64,000 bases of DNA from Candidatus Proruminimicrobium quisquiliarum (GCA_018433245.1 JAHDRN010000023.1:1-64000); one strand, 5' to 3'; counted from the first letter of the stretch, positions 43,969-53,563 are shown. Notes: a model not told the origin generated them from the letters alone. Numbers and translations are program-made.

Positions 43969-44559
43969 TTAACGGTCGGATTTGAAACAGGAATAGATGC
44001 GTTTGATGTTTTTTTCAAGATCTTTAAGCGAGGAAGAGTTGTCAATTACAACCGTGGCAAGCATCATTTTTTCTTCTATAGGCATCTGTACTGCTATTCT
44101 TTTTTTCGCTTCTTCTTTTGAAAGTCTGTCTCGTTTCATAAATCTTTTAATCTGCAGGCTGTGTTTTGCGTAAATTACAACCACTTTTTCGCAGATTCTG
44201 TCCAACCCTACTTCAAAAAGAAGCGGAGCGTCTATAATAATGTCGGCATCTTTATATTTTTTTGCCGCGATTTCGTTTATTTTTTTTATTATGTATACGT
44301 GCAGAATTCGTTCAAGCTGCAATTTTGCGCCTTTATCGTTAAAAATAAGATTTGCAAGTTTTTTTCTGTTTAAAGTTTTTTTTGACGTAAGAATGCCGTT
44401 TCCGAAAGATTCTTCTATTTTTTTTAAAACATCCGAGCCTTTGGAAGTTAATTGTTTTGAAATTTTATCGGCGTCAATTATATAACATCCGAGCTTTTTA
44501 AAAATTTTTGCCGCTTCGCTTTTCCCGGTTGCTATACCGCCTGTCAGTCCTATTATCAT
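43969..44559 (-). CDS. coaE: Dephospho-CoA kinase
   Basis: Last step of coenzyme A synthesis. P-loop kinase of 196 aa with GLTGGIATGKSEA (about 4-16), the DADKI acidic motif, and IIDAPLLFEVGLD; the lid region carries RFMKRDRLSKEEA. Its start overlaps the polA stop (44556-44559), the frequent polA-coaE pairing. Confidence 0.94.
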   Translation of the reverse strand: MIIGLTGGIATGKSEAAKIFKKLGCYIIDADKISKQLTSKGSDVLKKIEESFGNGILTSKKTLNRKKLANLIFNDKGAKLQLERILHVYIIKKINEIAAKKYKDADIIIDAPLLFEVGLDRICEKVVVIYAKHSLQIKRFMKRDRLSKEEAKKRIAVQMPIEEKMMLATVVIDNSSSLKDLEKNIKRIYSCFKSDR

Positions 44560-47300
44560 ATCTTATCCATTTCCGCCCAGTTTATTCCTGCTTTCATGTC
44601 CACCGCCAGAGGAACTTTTAATTCCATGGCGTGTTCCATTTCGTATTTTATCATTTTTATCATTATATTTTCTTCTTCTTCCGGCGCTTCAAACAGCAAA
44701 TCGTCATGAACCTGCAGTAATAATTTTGAGTTTAAGTTTTGTTCTTTTATTTTATTGGAAATATTTATCATCGCAAATTTAATTATATCGGCGGAAGTGC
44801 CCTGAACGGGAGTATTTAAAGCCATTCTTTCGCCGAAAGACACCGTTTGTTTGTTTGATGAATTTATCTCCGGAATATATCTTATTCTGCCTGATAAAGT
44901 TTTAACGAAACCTGTTTTTTTCGCCTGTTCCGTAATATCAAAAGCCCATTGTTTAACGCCGCTGTATTTTTTAAAGTAATTGTCTATATATTCTTTAGCC
45001 TGTTGGACTGGTATCCCGAGTTGTTTGGAAAGTCCGAAAGGCGAAATGCCGTATACTATCCCGAAATTTATTGACTTTGCGGCAGAACGCATCTGGGGAG
45101 TCACGTCCCGTTCGGCCGGCGCCGAAAATATTTCCATAGCGGTAGCCGTATGGATGTCTCTGCCGTTGTTAAAAGCGTCAATAAGAGTTTTGTCGCCGGA
45201 TATGTGAGCAAGAGCTCTTAAATCTATCTGCGAGTAATCGGCCGATATGAATATTTTGCCGATATCCGCTATAAAAGCCCGCCGTATTTGTCTTCCGTAA
45301 TCTGTTCTTACGGGAATATTCTGAAGATTCGGTTCGGATGACGAAAGCCTGCCGGTTGTAGTTACGGCCTGATTTAATATGGTATGTATTCTGCACCCTT
45401 CAGAGCTGCAGTATCTCAGCATCGAATCAATGTAAGTCGTTTTTATTTTTTGGAGTTCCCTGTATTTTAATATTTCATTTGCTATTTCATAGCCGCTTAA
45501 TTCGCTTAGAACGGATTCGTCGGTTGAATAACCGGTTTTTGTTTTTTTGACGGCCGGCAGATTCATTTTTTCAAAAAGAATTTCGGCAAGCTGTTTCGGG
45601 GAATTGATGTTAAACTCAATTTGCGAAATTTTAAATATTTTATTTTCGGATTCTGAAATTTCTTTCGTTATTTTTTCGTCAAATGTTTTTAAAAAAGATT
45701 CGTCAATTTTAATTCCTGTTTCTTCCATTTCCGTAAGTACGGAAAGTACCGGCATTTCCATTTCAAAAAAAAGTTTATCAAGATTTTTGAATTTTAATTC
45801 CTTTAAAAATTTATCGGCAAGCCTGTTGATTAAATATACTTTTGTTCCGGAATATTTTGCAAGAGTATCAATGCCGAGAATATCAGGAGTTATTTTTTTT
45901 GAGCCTTTTCCGAGAAGCGATTCTTCGGAATCAATTTTAAAAGACAATATCGTTTCCGCAAGGCTTTCAAAATCGTGCCTGCGCGACGGATCAATACAGT
46001 AAGATGCTATCATTACGTCGCAGAATGAATTTTTTAAGGTAATGCCGAGGTTTTTAAGGATATGTTTTACAAATTTTAAATCATATCCCGTAAATTTTAT
46101 TTTATCCGATTCAAACAAGCCGCCGAAAACATTTTTTAAATCTTCAGCCGGCAGTTGTTTTAAAGTAAAATCGCTGTGATTTACCGGGACGTAATATACG
46201 GAGTCCTGTCCGTAAAAAAAAGAAATGCCTACAAGAAAACTGCTTGTAAAATCATAGCCGTTTGTTTCAACGCTTATTGTTATATTATCTTTTGTTTCAA
46301 GAATTTTTTTAAGTTCCAGAGCTGATTCAACGGAGTCTGCGATTTTTACACCCGGTATATTTATAGGTATATGAGGTTCTGAATCTTCCGGTCTTTTTAT
46401 TTGAGGAGTAAGTTCTTTTACTTTTTCTGTTTTTTCAGTTATTTTAAAAACATTTTGAAAATGATCATGTTTTAAAAAACTGTGAAATTCATATTTCTTA
46501 AGAAAATCAGCCGCGTTTGCGAAAAGATTATCGTCAAATTTCATATCGTCAATTGAGTAATCTATCGGAGCGTTAAGTTCAAGCTGAACCAGTTTTTTGC
46601 TTAAAATCGCCGATTCGGCTCCCTCTTTTACGGTTTGGGCTAGTTTGCCTTTTAAAGAAGCGGCGTTTTCTATTATATTTTCAAGCGTTTTATATTCCTG
46701 AAGAAGTTTTACCGCTGTCTTTTCGCCTATGCCTTTAATGCCCGTAATGTTATCGCAGGCGTCACCCATAAGAGCAAGCATATCAACAATCTGTTCGGGA
46801 TAAATGGCGTATTTTTCGTAAACTTTTTGTCTGTCAAACATAATGTTTTTAGATTCGTTCCATATTTGTATGTTATCGTCAACCAGCTGAAATAAATCTT
46901 TATCGCCCGTTACTATTACCGTAAATATGCCTTGTTCTTCGGCTTTTTTGGCAAGCGTTCCGATTAAATCGTCGGCTTCAAACCCGCTTTTTTCAAGAAG
47001 ATGCAGGTTCATCGCTTTAACGGCTTCCCTTGCTATGGGCATTTGTTTTATCAGATCAACGTCTATTTCCATTCTGTTCGCCTTATACTGCGGAGAAAGT
47101 TCATGCCTGAAATTTTTTGACGGATGGTCAAAACATACGGCAATATAATCGGGCTTTTTTTCATTTTTAATTTTGTTTATAAGTTTTATAAATCCGTAAA
47201 CGGCGTTTGTCGGAGTACCGTCCGAAGCCGTAAGAGGCCGGATTGCGTGATAAGCTCTGTGTATGTAGGCGCTTGCGTCAATAATATATAGTTTTTTCAT
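44556..47300 (-). CDS. polA: DNA polymerase I
   Basis: Family A polymerase of 914 aa. The N-terminal 5' nuclease domain (about 1-290) has YIIDASAYIHRAYHAI and MGDACDNITGIKGIGEKTA. The C-terminal polymerase domain has motif A DYSQIDLRALAH, motif B with RSAAKSINFGIVYG, and motif C QVHDDLLFE. The middle 3'-5' exonuclease domain looks inactive: exo I reads SVETNG rather than DTETD, exo II GYDLKFVKH lacks the second Asp, and exo III SGTKVY lacks Asp. It first transcribes the minus-strand run polA-coaE-DUF4015. Confidence 0.95.
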   Translation of the reverse strand: MKKLYIIDASAYIHRAYHAIRPLTASDGTPTNAVYGFIKLINKIKNEKKPDYIAVCFDHPSKNFRHELSPQYKANRMEIDVDLIKQMPIAREAVKAMNLHLLEKSGFEADDLIGTLAKKAEEQGIFTVIVTGDKDLFQLVDDNIQIWNESKNIMFDRQKVYEKYAIYPEQIVDMLALMGDACDNITGIKGIGEKTAVKLLQEYKTLENIIENAASLKGKLAQTVKEGAESAILSKKLVQLELNAPIDYSIDDMKFDDNLFANAADFLKKYEFHSFLKHDHFQNVFKITEKTEKVKELTPQIKRPEDSEPHIPINIPGVKIADSVESALELKKILETKDNITISVETNGYDFTSSFLVGISFFYGQDSVYYVPVNHSDFTLKQLPAEDLKNVFGGLFESDKIKFTGYDLKFVKHILKNLGITLKNSFCDVMIASYCIDPSRRHDFESLAETILSFKIDSEESLLGKGSKKITPDILGIDTLAKYSGTKVYLINRLADKFLKELKFKNLDKLFFEMEMPVLSVLTEMEETGIKIDESFLKTFDEKITKEISESENKIFKISQIEFNINSPKQLAEILFEKMNLPAVKKTKTGYSTDESVLSELSGYEIANEILKYRELQKIKTTYIDSMLRYCSSEGCRIHTILNQAVTTTGRLSSSEPNLQNIPVRTDYGRQIRRAFIADIGKIFISADYSQIDLRALAHISGDKTLIDAFNNGRDIHTATAMEIFSAPAERDVTPQMRSAAKSINFGIVYGISPFGLSKQLGIPVQQAKEYIDNYFKKYSGVKQWAFDITEQAKKTGFVKTLSGRIRYIPEINSSNKQTVSFGERMALNTPVQGTSADIIKFAMINISNKIKEQNLNSKLLLQVHDDLLFEAPEEEENIMIKMIKYEMEHAMELKVPLAVDMKAGINWAEMDKI

Positions 47301-47394
47301 ACAGCAATGATTATATAAAGTTTATAGTTTAATTACAAAGCAGTTATAAAAAACGCGGCGGGTTTTTATTTTGAAGTAAACCGGCATTGTTTTA

Positions 47395-47423
47395 TTGACT
47401 TTTTAATTGATTTTTAATATATT
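47395..47423 (+). promoter_or_regulatory. Promoter of the HU gene
   Basis: TTGACT (47395-47400), 17-nt spacer, TATATT (47418-47423), followed by a uttttggagga-type ribosome-binding site before ATG 47469. Confidence 0.6.
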
Positions 47424-47468
47424 TTTCAAATAAGAAGATTAAAGCTTATGATATTTTTGGAGGATTGG

Positions 47469-47744
47469 ATGAAAAAACCTGATGTAATAAAACAAATAGC
47501 TGATGTTTCCGGATTGACGCAGTCGGATATTAATATCGCGATAAAAGCGCTGGTTAAAGTTATTCAGAATAATCTGAAAAACGGAGAATCGGTTTCTCTT
47601 TCCGGGCTTGGTTCTTTTAAATCAAAAGACAGAAAGGCAAGGCAGGGCCGCAATCCTAAAACCGGAGCTATTGTGCCCGTACCCGCGGGCAAGAAAGTTT
47701 CGTTTAAACCGACAACTACTTTGAGAAAATTAATTCAAAAATAA
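47469..47744 (+). CDS. HU/IHF family DNA-binding protein
   Basis: Nucleoid protein of 91 aa from ATG 47469, chosen for tggaggattgg directly upstream instead of the earlier in-frame ATG at 47448. It has the helical dimer part (KPDVIKQIADVSGLTQSD), LSGLGSFKSKDRKAR and the DNA-wrapping arm RNPKTGAIVPVPAGKKVSF. The arm Pro that intercalates DNA is present. It bends or compacts DNA. Confidence 0.94.
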   Translation: MKKPDVIKQIADVSGLTQSDINIAIKALVKVIQNNLKNGESVSLSGLGSFKSKDRKARQGRNPKTGAIVPVPAGKKVSFKPTTTLRKLIQK

Positions 47745-47773
47745 AGAAATTTAAAATTAAACAACAAATAACT

Positions 47774-48964
47774 ATGATAAAAATAAAACCGTCAAAAAAG
47801 TTAGATTCATTGCCGCCTTATTTATTTACAAAGATAAATCATCTGAAACTGGAAGCTTATGCAAAAAATCTGGATGTTATAGATTTAAGCATGGGTAATC
47901 CCGATATGCCGACTCCGCACCATGTAGTTGACGTTATGTGCGATACCGTAAAAAATCACACTAAAACCCACAGGTATCCGCAGGCAAAAGGAATGCCTAA
48001 ATACAGAAAAGTAATTACCGAATGGATGGGCAGAAGATTCGGAGTTGAGCTTGATTATCAGACAGAAGTTCTTTCGCTTGTCGGTTCAAAAGAAGGAATA
48101 GCCCATTTATGCATGTCATATCTTAATCCGGGCGATTATGTTTTAGTATGCGATCCTGCATATCCCGTACATTTTAACGGAGTTATACTTGCAGGCGGCA
48201 AAATACATTCAATGCCTCTTTTGATTGAAAATAATTTCCTGCCTGATTTTTCAAAAATACCCGCGGCGGTTGCCAGAAAAGCCAAAATAATGTTTTTAAA
48301 TTATCCCAATAATCCTACGGCGGCCTGCGTAGAAGATAACAATTTTTGGAAAGAAGCGATAAAGTTCTGTAAAAAATACAATATTCTTCTTGTTTCTGAC
48401 AATGCATATTCCGAAGTTACTTTCGGGGATTATGTCGCTCCGTCTATTTTTGAGTTTGCCGGAGCTAAAGATGTTGCTTTGGAATTTCATTCTTTTTCAA
48501 AGACGTTTAATATGGCCGGATGGCGAATCGGCTGGGTTTGCGGAGCAAAACAATTATTGTATCCGCTTGAAAAATTTAAATCTTTTCTGGATTACGGAGT
48601 TCCAACTTTTATTCAGCTGGGAGCCGTTGCGGCTTTAAACGGTTCGCAGAAATGCGTAAGAGAACAGGCGGCAATATATGAAAGAAGAATGATCAAGATG
48701 GTTGACGGCCTTAATAAAATCGGCTGGAAGACAAGGCAGACGAAAGGAACTATGTACGTCTGGGCCGCTCTGCCTGAAAATCTGAAAAAAGAAGGTTCTC
48801 TTTCCGTTGCGGAAAGATTATTGCAGGAAACCGGCGTGGTTGTTTCTCCCGGAGTCGGTTTTGGCTCTTGCGGTGAAGGGTATATCAGAATAGCGCTTGT
48901 AACGCACGATAAGAGATTTCACGATGCGCTTTTAAGGTTTAAACAATTTACAAAAGGCAAATGA
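47774..48964 (+). CDS. Class I aminotransferase, AlaC/aspartate aminotransferase-like
   Basis: Fold-type I PLP enzyme of 396 aa. The PLP Lys lies in FHSFSKTFNMAGWRIGW (about 238-254), with LSMGNPDMPTP, GSKEGIAHL, FLNYPNNPTA and the C-terminal Arg in GEGYIRIALV. It resembles alanine/LL-diaminopimelate-type enzymes of the YfdZ/AlaC group. It lies 12 nt upstream of homoserine dehydrogenase, so a role in aspartate-family amino acid metabolism is likely. Confidence 0.88.
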   Translation: MIKIKPSKKLDSLPPYLFTKINHLKLEAYAKNLDVIDLSMGNPDMPTPHHVVDVMCDTVKNHTKTHRYPQAKGMPKYRKVITEWMGRRFGVELDYQTEVLSLVGSKEGIAHLCMSYLNPGDYVLVCDPAYPVHFNGVILAGGKIHSMPLLIENNFLPDFSKIPAAVARKAKIMFLNYPNNPTAACVEDNNFWKEAIKFCKKYNILLVSDNAYSEVTFGDYVAPSIFEFAGAKDVALEFHSFSKTFNMAGWRIGWVCGAKQLLYPLEKFKSFLDYGVPTFIQLGAVAALNGSQKCVREQAAIYERRMIKMVDGLNKIGWKTRQTKGTMYVWAALPENLKKEGSLSVAERLLQETGVVVSPGVGFGSCGEGYIRIALVTHDKRFHDALLRFKQFTKGK

Positions 48965-48976
48965 GGTTTATAATTT

Positions 48977-50257
48977 ATGAAAAAAATTTTAAATATAGGA
49001 ATAATAGGATACGGAACAGTCGGCAGAGGCGTTTTAAAAATACTTGAAAAAAACCAGCTGATTGCCATAAGAAAGTCCGGAGTAAAAATAAAAATAAAAT
49101 CTATATGCGATATAAGACCTATAGATAAACCGGATTTATACGTTGATAATTACAAAACGGTTATCAAAGATCCCGAAATAGATATTATAGTTGAACTCAT
49201 CGGAGGATACGAGCCGGCAAGGACGGTTATTACCGAAGCACTAAAAAACGGCAAAAATATTGTTACTGCAAATAAGGCTGTTCTTGCAAAATACTGGGAT
49301 GAAATATTTTCGCTTGCCCAAGAGAAAAAGAAACTTGTTTATTTTGAGGCCTCCGTAGGCGGTGTAATCCCCGTGATACAGGGATTGAATGAAGGGCTTG
49401 CAGCAAACGAAATAAAAAAAATAAAAGGGATTCTTAACGGAACCACAAATTTTATTTTAAGTAAAATGACAAATGAAGATATGACTTACGAAGATGCTCT
49501 GAAAGACGCGCAAAAAGCAGGATTTGCAGAGGCAAATCCGTCTGCCGACGTTAAAGGGCTTGATACCGCCAATAAACTTGCGATTTTATCTTCAATAGCG
49601 TGGGGAAGCTGGATAAAAGTAAAAGATATAAGAGTCAAAGGTATTGATAAATTATCAGTTGAAGACGTTAAAATAGCTTCCGATTTCGGGTATGTGGTAA
49701 AACTTTTAGGATCTGCGGTAAAGACCGATAACGGCGTTGATCTTTGGGTTGAACCTTGTCTTATTGACCATCATCATTTTTTTGCGACAGTTCATAACGA
49801 ATATAATGCCGTAATGATAGAAGGCGACGCGTCGGACGATGTTGTTTTTTACGGAAAAGGAGCAGGCCAGCTTCCGGCTGCTTCGGCGGTAGTCTCGGAT
49901 ATAATTGATCTTGCAAAATTTATAGCGACCGAAACCGCGGGCGAAGTGCAGAATGTAATTTATTCAAAAAAGAAAAATATAAAATTTCTGCCTCACGGCA
50001 AAAGCAAAAGCGATTATTATCTTAGATTCAGCGTTGTTGACAGACCGGGGGTACTTGCAAAGATATCGGGTATTTTGGGCGAATACGGAGTATCAATAGC
50101 AAGTCTTTACCAGAAAGATAGAAATAAAGATAAAAAAGTTTCTATAATAATAACTACTCACAGAGCGGTCAGTGAAAAAGTCGCTCAGGCTCTGGAAGCT
50201 ATAGACAAACTGCCTATAATAAAAGCAAAAACTGTAAAATTAAGAATAGAAGGATAA
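48977..50257 (+). CDS. hom: Homoserine dehydrogenase
   Basis: NAD(P)H-dependent reductase of aspartate semialdehyde to homoserine, 426 aa. The N-terminal Rossmann motif is IGIIGYGTVGRGVL (about 6-19). The catalytic domain has VTANKAVLAKYW, GILNGTTNFILSKM and GLDTANKLAIL. A C-terminal ACT domain (about 350-425, starting YYLRFSVVDRPGVLAKISGI) implies feedback control by an amino acid such as threonine. Its product feeds thrB and metX, both in this window. Confidence 0.95.
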   Translation: MKKILNIGIIGYGTVGRGVLKILEKNQLIAIRKSGVKIKIKSICDIRPIDKPDLYVDNYKTVIKDPEIDIIVELIGGYEPARTVITEALKNGKNIVTANKAVLAKYWDEIFSLAQEKKKLVYFEASVGGVIPVIQGLNEGLAANEIKKIKGILNGTTNFILSKMTNEDMTYEDALKDAQKAGFAEANPSADVKGLDTANKLAILSSIAWGSWIKVKDIRVKGIDKLSVEDVKIASDFGYVVKLLGSAVKTDNGVDLWVEPCLIDHHHFFATVHNEYNAVMIEGDASDDVVFYGKGAGQLPAASAVVSDIIDLAKFIATETAGEVQNVIYSKKKNIKFLPHGKSKSDYYLRFSVVDRPGVLAKISGILGEYGVSIASLYQKDRNKDKKVSIIITTHRAVSEKVAQALEAIDKLPIIKAKTVKLRIEG

Positions 50258-50273
50258 TATAGAAAGCTCTGTT

Positions 50274-50320
50274 GTTGGGCGGATTTGCAAAGCAAAACGA
50301 AGAAGTTTGGGAACCGGGAA
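50274..50320 (+). repeat. Hairpin block of the mosaic repeat
   Basis: Contains gggcggaTTTGC-aaa-GCAAAacgaaga, almost identical to 13203-13228. It lies just after hom, where it could act as a 3'-end hairpin, but no T run follows. The rest of 50258-50409 has no gene. Confidence 0.6.
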
Positions 50321-50409
50321 GTTTTGCATAGCAGAAAATTGATAAGTTTTTGTTGTTAATTTTTAATAAGCCTTAAAGCTTCTAATCTTCTGTGAAGTGC
50401 GGAGATTTT

Positions 50410-50685
50410 ATGAGCGGATTGATCACTGTTTTCTTTTCGGTTTTTCTTGCTGAATTAGGCGACAAAACTCAGATAGCGACGCTGTTGTTTGCTGCAAATT
50501 CAAAACTTTCGCCGTGGATGATTTTTCTTGCATCCGCGGGGGCTTTGGTTTTATCTTCGGCAATCGCCGTTCTAGCCGGAACGTGCGCAAAAACATATTT
50601 ACAGAATATTCCTCTTAAATTTATAGCCGGAGTTGTTTTTATTTTAATAGGCGTTTGGACTTTATACGAATTTTATAAAGGATAA
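50410..50685 (+). CDS. Half-size GDT1/TMEM165-family transporter
   Basis: Membrane protein of 91 aa from ATG 50410, which follows gcggag; ATG 50392 is in frame but lacks a ribosome-binding site. It has one UPF0016 repeat with the signature AELGDKTQIATLL (about 15-27) and two further hydrophobic segments. Eukaryotic members with two such repeats move manganese or calcium. In bacteria half-size forms may pair; no second half-gene is adjacent, so a homodimer is likely. The next gene starts 2 nt downstream. Confidence 0.85.
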   Translation: MSGLITVFFSVFLAELGDKTQIATLLFAANSKLSPWMIFLASAGALVLSSAIAVLAGTCAKTYLQNIPLKFIAGVVFILIGVWTLYEFYKG

Positions 50686-50687
50686 TT

Positions 50688-51436
50688 ATGAAAAAAATCA
50701 TTTTTTTTGCGGTTGCCGCAGGTTTTATGTTTTATTTTGCAGAAACTTCCGCTTATGCCGAGACAGTTATTTTGAAAGACGGTACGGAGTATAAGGGCAA
50801 TATCCCGCATCAGGATTCCCAGGCAGTTTACGTTATTCAGGGGATGGAACTTATAAAGATAAAAGCGGAAGATATAAAAGAAATCAAAAAAGATGAAGAA
50901 ATAAAAAAAAAAGTGAAGATTTAAATTTTGACGATACGGCCCTAAAAGTTATTAAAAACAACGAACTTGTTTTAAAAGTGGTTTATGATTTTAACGGCAG
51001 ATACGAAATCAAAGGGAGTTCTCAGTCTTCTACCGCCGGCATAGGTTTGGCAGCCGAGTATTATCATTATATATCCGATTCGTTCGGAGCCGGCTGCGGT
51101 TTGCTTGTTCAAAATCAAAGAAGCGCAGGCGATATCGCCGGCAGTTTTTCATTCATTCCCGCCTATCTTTCCTTAAAAATACGTTCCACGCCTACGGTTC
51201 CTTATAAATACGGATATGCGGTTGCCCAATTAGGCTATAATATTTTTTCGTGCTCTTGCGACGAACTGTCGGATACGACGGGCGGAGTATATTATGCCGC
51301 AGGATTCGGTTTTGTTTATAATCAGTTTGTTTTTGAACTTTTGTGGTCTGTCAACAGAGCCAAAGGGAAATACGGCAATGCCGATTACGATATAGAATAT
51401 TCAAAATATGCTTTTTCGGCGGGATATGCGTTTTAA
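50688..51436 (+). pseudogene. Exported outer-membrane-barrel-like protein split at a ten-A tract
   Basis: The first frame encodes a signal peptide (cleaved after AYA) and a domain TVILKDGTEYKGNIP, then VKEIKKDEE-like Lys/Glu residues, and stops at 50924. From the run of ten A (50903-50912), the frame offset by -1 stays open as EDLNFDDTALKVIKNNE and continues through a glycine- and aromatic-rich 150-residue domain to TAA 51436 (KYAFSAGYAF end, typical of a barrel). Eleven or eight A in the mRNA would restore a single protein of about 249 aa. Either the gene is broken or slippage at the A tract makes the full product. The start ATG 50688 is 2 nt after the GDT1 stop. Confidence 0.75.
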
Positions 51437-51463
51437 ATGCCGGCCGTATAAGCAAAAGAAAAA

Positions 51464-53563
51464 ATGAATTTATATTCCGAAGTAAAATATCTTAAAGGTA
51501 TCGGCCCGAAGAGAGCGTCGCTGCTTTCTAATCTCGGAATTAATACGGTTGAAGACCTTATCACGTTTTTCCCGAGAAGTTATCAGGACAGAACGCAGAT
51601 TGTCTCTTCCGATAAGATTTTTTTTACCGGACATTACTGCGTTTTCGGAAAAATTACAGGTGCGTATGAAAAAAATATTGCAAGAGGACTTGCTATTTTT
51701 TGCGCGGACGTAGCCGACGATACAGGAATAATATCCGTAAAGTTTTTCAGAAAGTTCAATCCTTACTCAAAATATGACGTTTTTTCAACGATACGAAAAC
51801 AGTTTGTAAAAGACAGATATGTTTATGTATACGGAACATGCGAAATTCAGGCCGGGCAAAAACAGATAAGTGCCGAAGATTACGAATTTGTTGAAAACGC
51901 AAACGATATCCCGGAATTTTTTAAAAGATTGATCCCGGTATACGATTTAACGGCCGGCATAACGCAAAAGTTTTTACTGTCAGTTATAAAAAACGCTGTT
52001 AAAAATTTTTCCGGTTTTTATCCCGATATTCTTGCCGGCATAGAATCGCTTAAAAATAAAAAATTTATGCCTATGCAGCAAGCCGTTAAAAAAATACATT
52101 ATCCGCAAACGGAGTCAGAAGCGGAATTTGCGCGGCAATCGTTTGCCATGCAGGAGTTTTTGCTGTTGCAGATTGCGCTTCAAACGGCTAAAAATAAAAT
52201 ACGCAGACAAAATAAAATTCAAAAATATGAAATCAAAAAAACTTTGCTGTCTGCGTTCAAAAACAGGCTTACTTTTGAATTTACCAAAGCCCAAAAAAGA
52301 GTCATTAATGAAATATTTGCCGATATGACAAGCGCGCTGTCAATGAACAGAATGCTGATGGGAGACGTCGGATCGGGTAAAACAATAGTGGCTTTAAGCG
52401 CCATTTTGCTTGCGGTTGAAAATAATTATCAGGCGGCGATTATTGCGCCTACCGAAATTTTAGCCGAACAGCATTATCTTACTTTTAAAAATATTTTAAA
52501 AGACATAAACGTAAATATAGCGCTTTTAACTTCGTCAGTTTTAAAATCCAAAAAAAACAGGGAAGATATTTTAAAGTCAGTTGCCGACGGTACGGTAAAT
52601 ATAATAATAGGCACCCATTCGGTAATGGAAGAAAGAGTTAAATTTAAAAACGTAAGCCTGCTTGTCGTAGACGAACAGCACAGATTCGGAGTTATGCAGA
52701 AAGTTTCGGCTCTGTCCAAAGGACTTACTCCGGATATTTTAATGATGACGGCAACTCCCATACCGAGAGGGCTTGCTATGACAATTTACGGCGAGATGGC
52801 CGTGAGCGTCATTGACGAACTTCCGCCGATGAGAACTCCGGTTGAAACAGTATGTTCCGACGAACAAAACGCGTACGAGAAAGTTTTATCGGAAATAAAA
52901 AACGGCGGACAGGCGTATATAGTTTATCCGCTTGTCGACGAATCGGATAAAATTGAATTAAAATCCGCGGTTGCCGAAGCCGAAAAATTATCGCAGACCG
53001 CGTTTAAAAATGTCAGAGTAGGTCTTCTTCACGGCAAGATGAAGCCTAAAGAAAAAAATGAAATAATGACGGATTTTAAAGATAAAAAGTTTGACGTGCT
53101 TATAGCCACTACGGTAATAGAAGTCGGAATTGACGTTCCGAATGCCACAATGATTGTTGTCCAGCATGCCGACAGGTTCGGTCTTGCAACGCTGCACCAG
53201 TTAAGAGGCCGCGTAGGAAGAGGCGCAAAAAAGTCGTACTGTTTTTTAATTTCAGATTCCAAAGGGCAGAACGCGAAACAAAGGCTGGCGATAATGACGG
53301 CAACGACCGACGGTTTTAAAATCGCTTCCGCCGATTTGGATATGAGAGGTCCCGGAGATTTTATGGGCACAAGCCAGCACGGATTTCCGGAATTTAAAGC
53401 CGGAGATATTATAAAAGACATAAAACTTATTGAACTTGCGAAAGAAACGGCCGCTGCAATAATATCGGAAGATAAAGAATTAAAAATGGAAAAATACGAA
53501 AAACTGAAAACGATTTTTAACGGAACGGGTTCTCATATATCAAAAATAATAAGAGTAGGATAA
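51464..53563 (+). CDS. recG: ATP-dependent DNA helicase RecG
   Basis: Branch-migration helicase of 699 aa for stalled forks and recombination. The N-terminal wedge/OB domain (about 1-200) starts with YLKGIGPKRASLL. The helicase core has Walker A MGDVGSGKTIVALSA, the DEQH box VVDEQHRFGV, MTATPIPR, and motif VI LHQLRGRVGRGAKKSYC. It converges with the next gene (9-nt gap). Confidence 0.95.
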   Translation: MNLYSEVKYLKGIGPKRASLLSNLGINTVEDLITFFPRSYQDRTQIVSSDKIFFTGHYCVFGKITGAYEKNIARGLAIFCADVADDTGIISVKFFRKFNPYSKYDVFSTIRKQFVKDRYVYVYGTCEIQAGQKQISAEDYEFVENANDIPEFFKRLIPVYDLTAGITQKFLLSVIKNAVKNFSGFYPDILAGIESLKNKKFMPMQQAVKKIHYPQTESEAEFARQSFAMQEFLLLQIALQTAKNKIRRQNKIQKYEIKKTLLSAFKNRLTFEFTKAQKRVINEIFADMTSALSMNRMLMGDVGSGKTIVALSAILLAVENNYQAAIIAPTEILAEQHYLTFKNILKDINVNIALLTSSVLKSKKNREDILKSVADGTVNIIIGTHSVMEERVKFKNVSLLVVDEQHRFGVMQKVSALSKGLTPDILMMTATPIPRGLAMTIYGEMAVSVIDELPPMRTPVETVCSDEQNAYEKVLSEIKNGGQAYIVYPLVDESDKIELKSAVAEAEKLSQTAFKNVRVGLLHGKMKPKEKNEIMTDFKDKKFDVLIATTVIEVGIDVPNATMIVVQHADRFGLATLHQLRGRVGRGAKKSYCFLISDSKGQNAKQRLAIMTATTDGFKIASADLDMRGPGDFMGTSQHGFPEFKAGDIIKDIKLIELAKETAAAIISEDKELKMEKYEKLKTIFNGTGSHISKIIRVG

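Noticed and set aside
44980-47148. Plus-strand open frames across polA
   Set aside because: They are antisense shadows of a full-length polymerase gene with intact family motifs.
50281-50300. Rho-independent terminator after hom
   Set aside because: A 5-bp stem is present but not followed by T residues; the block matches the dispersed repeat instead.
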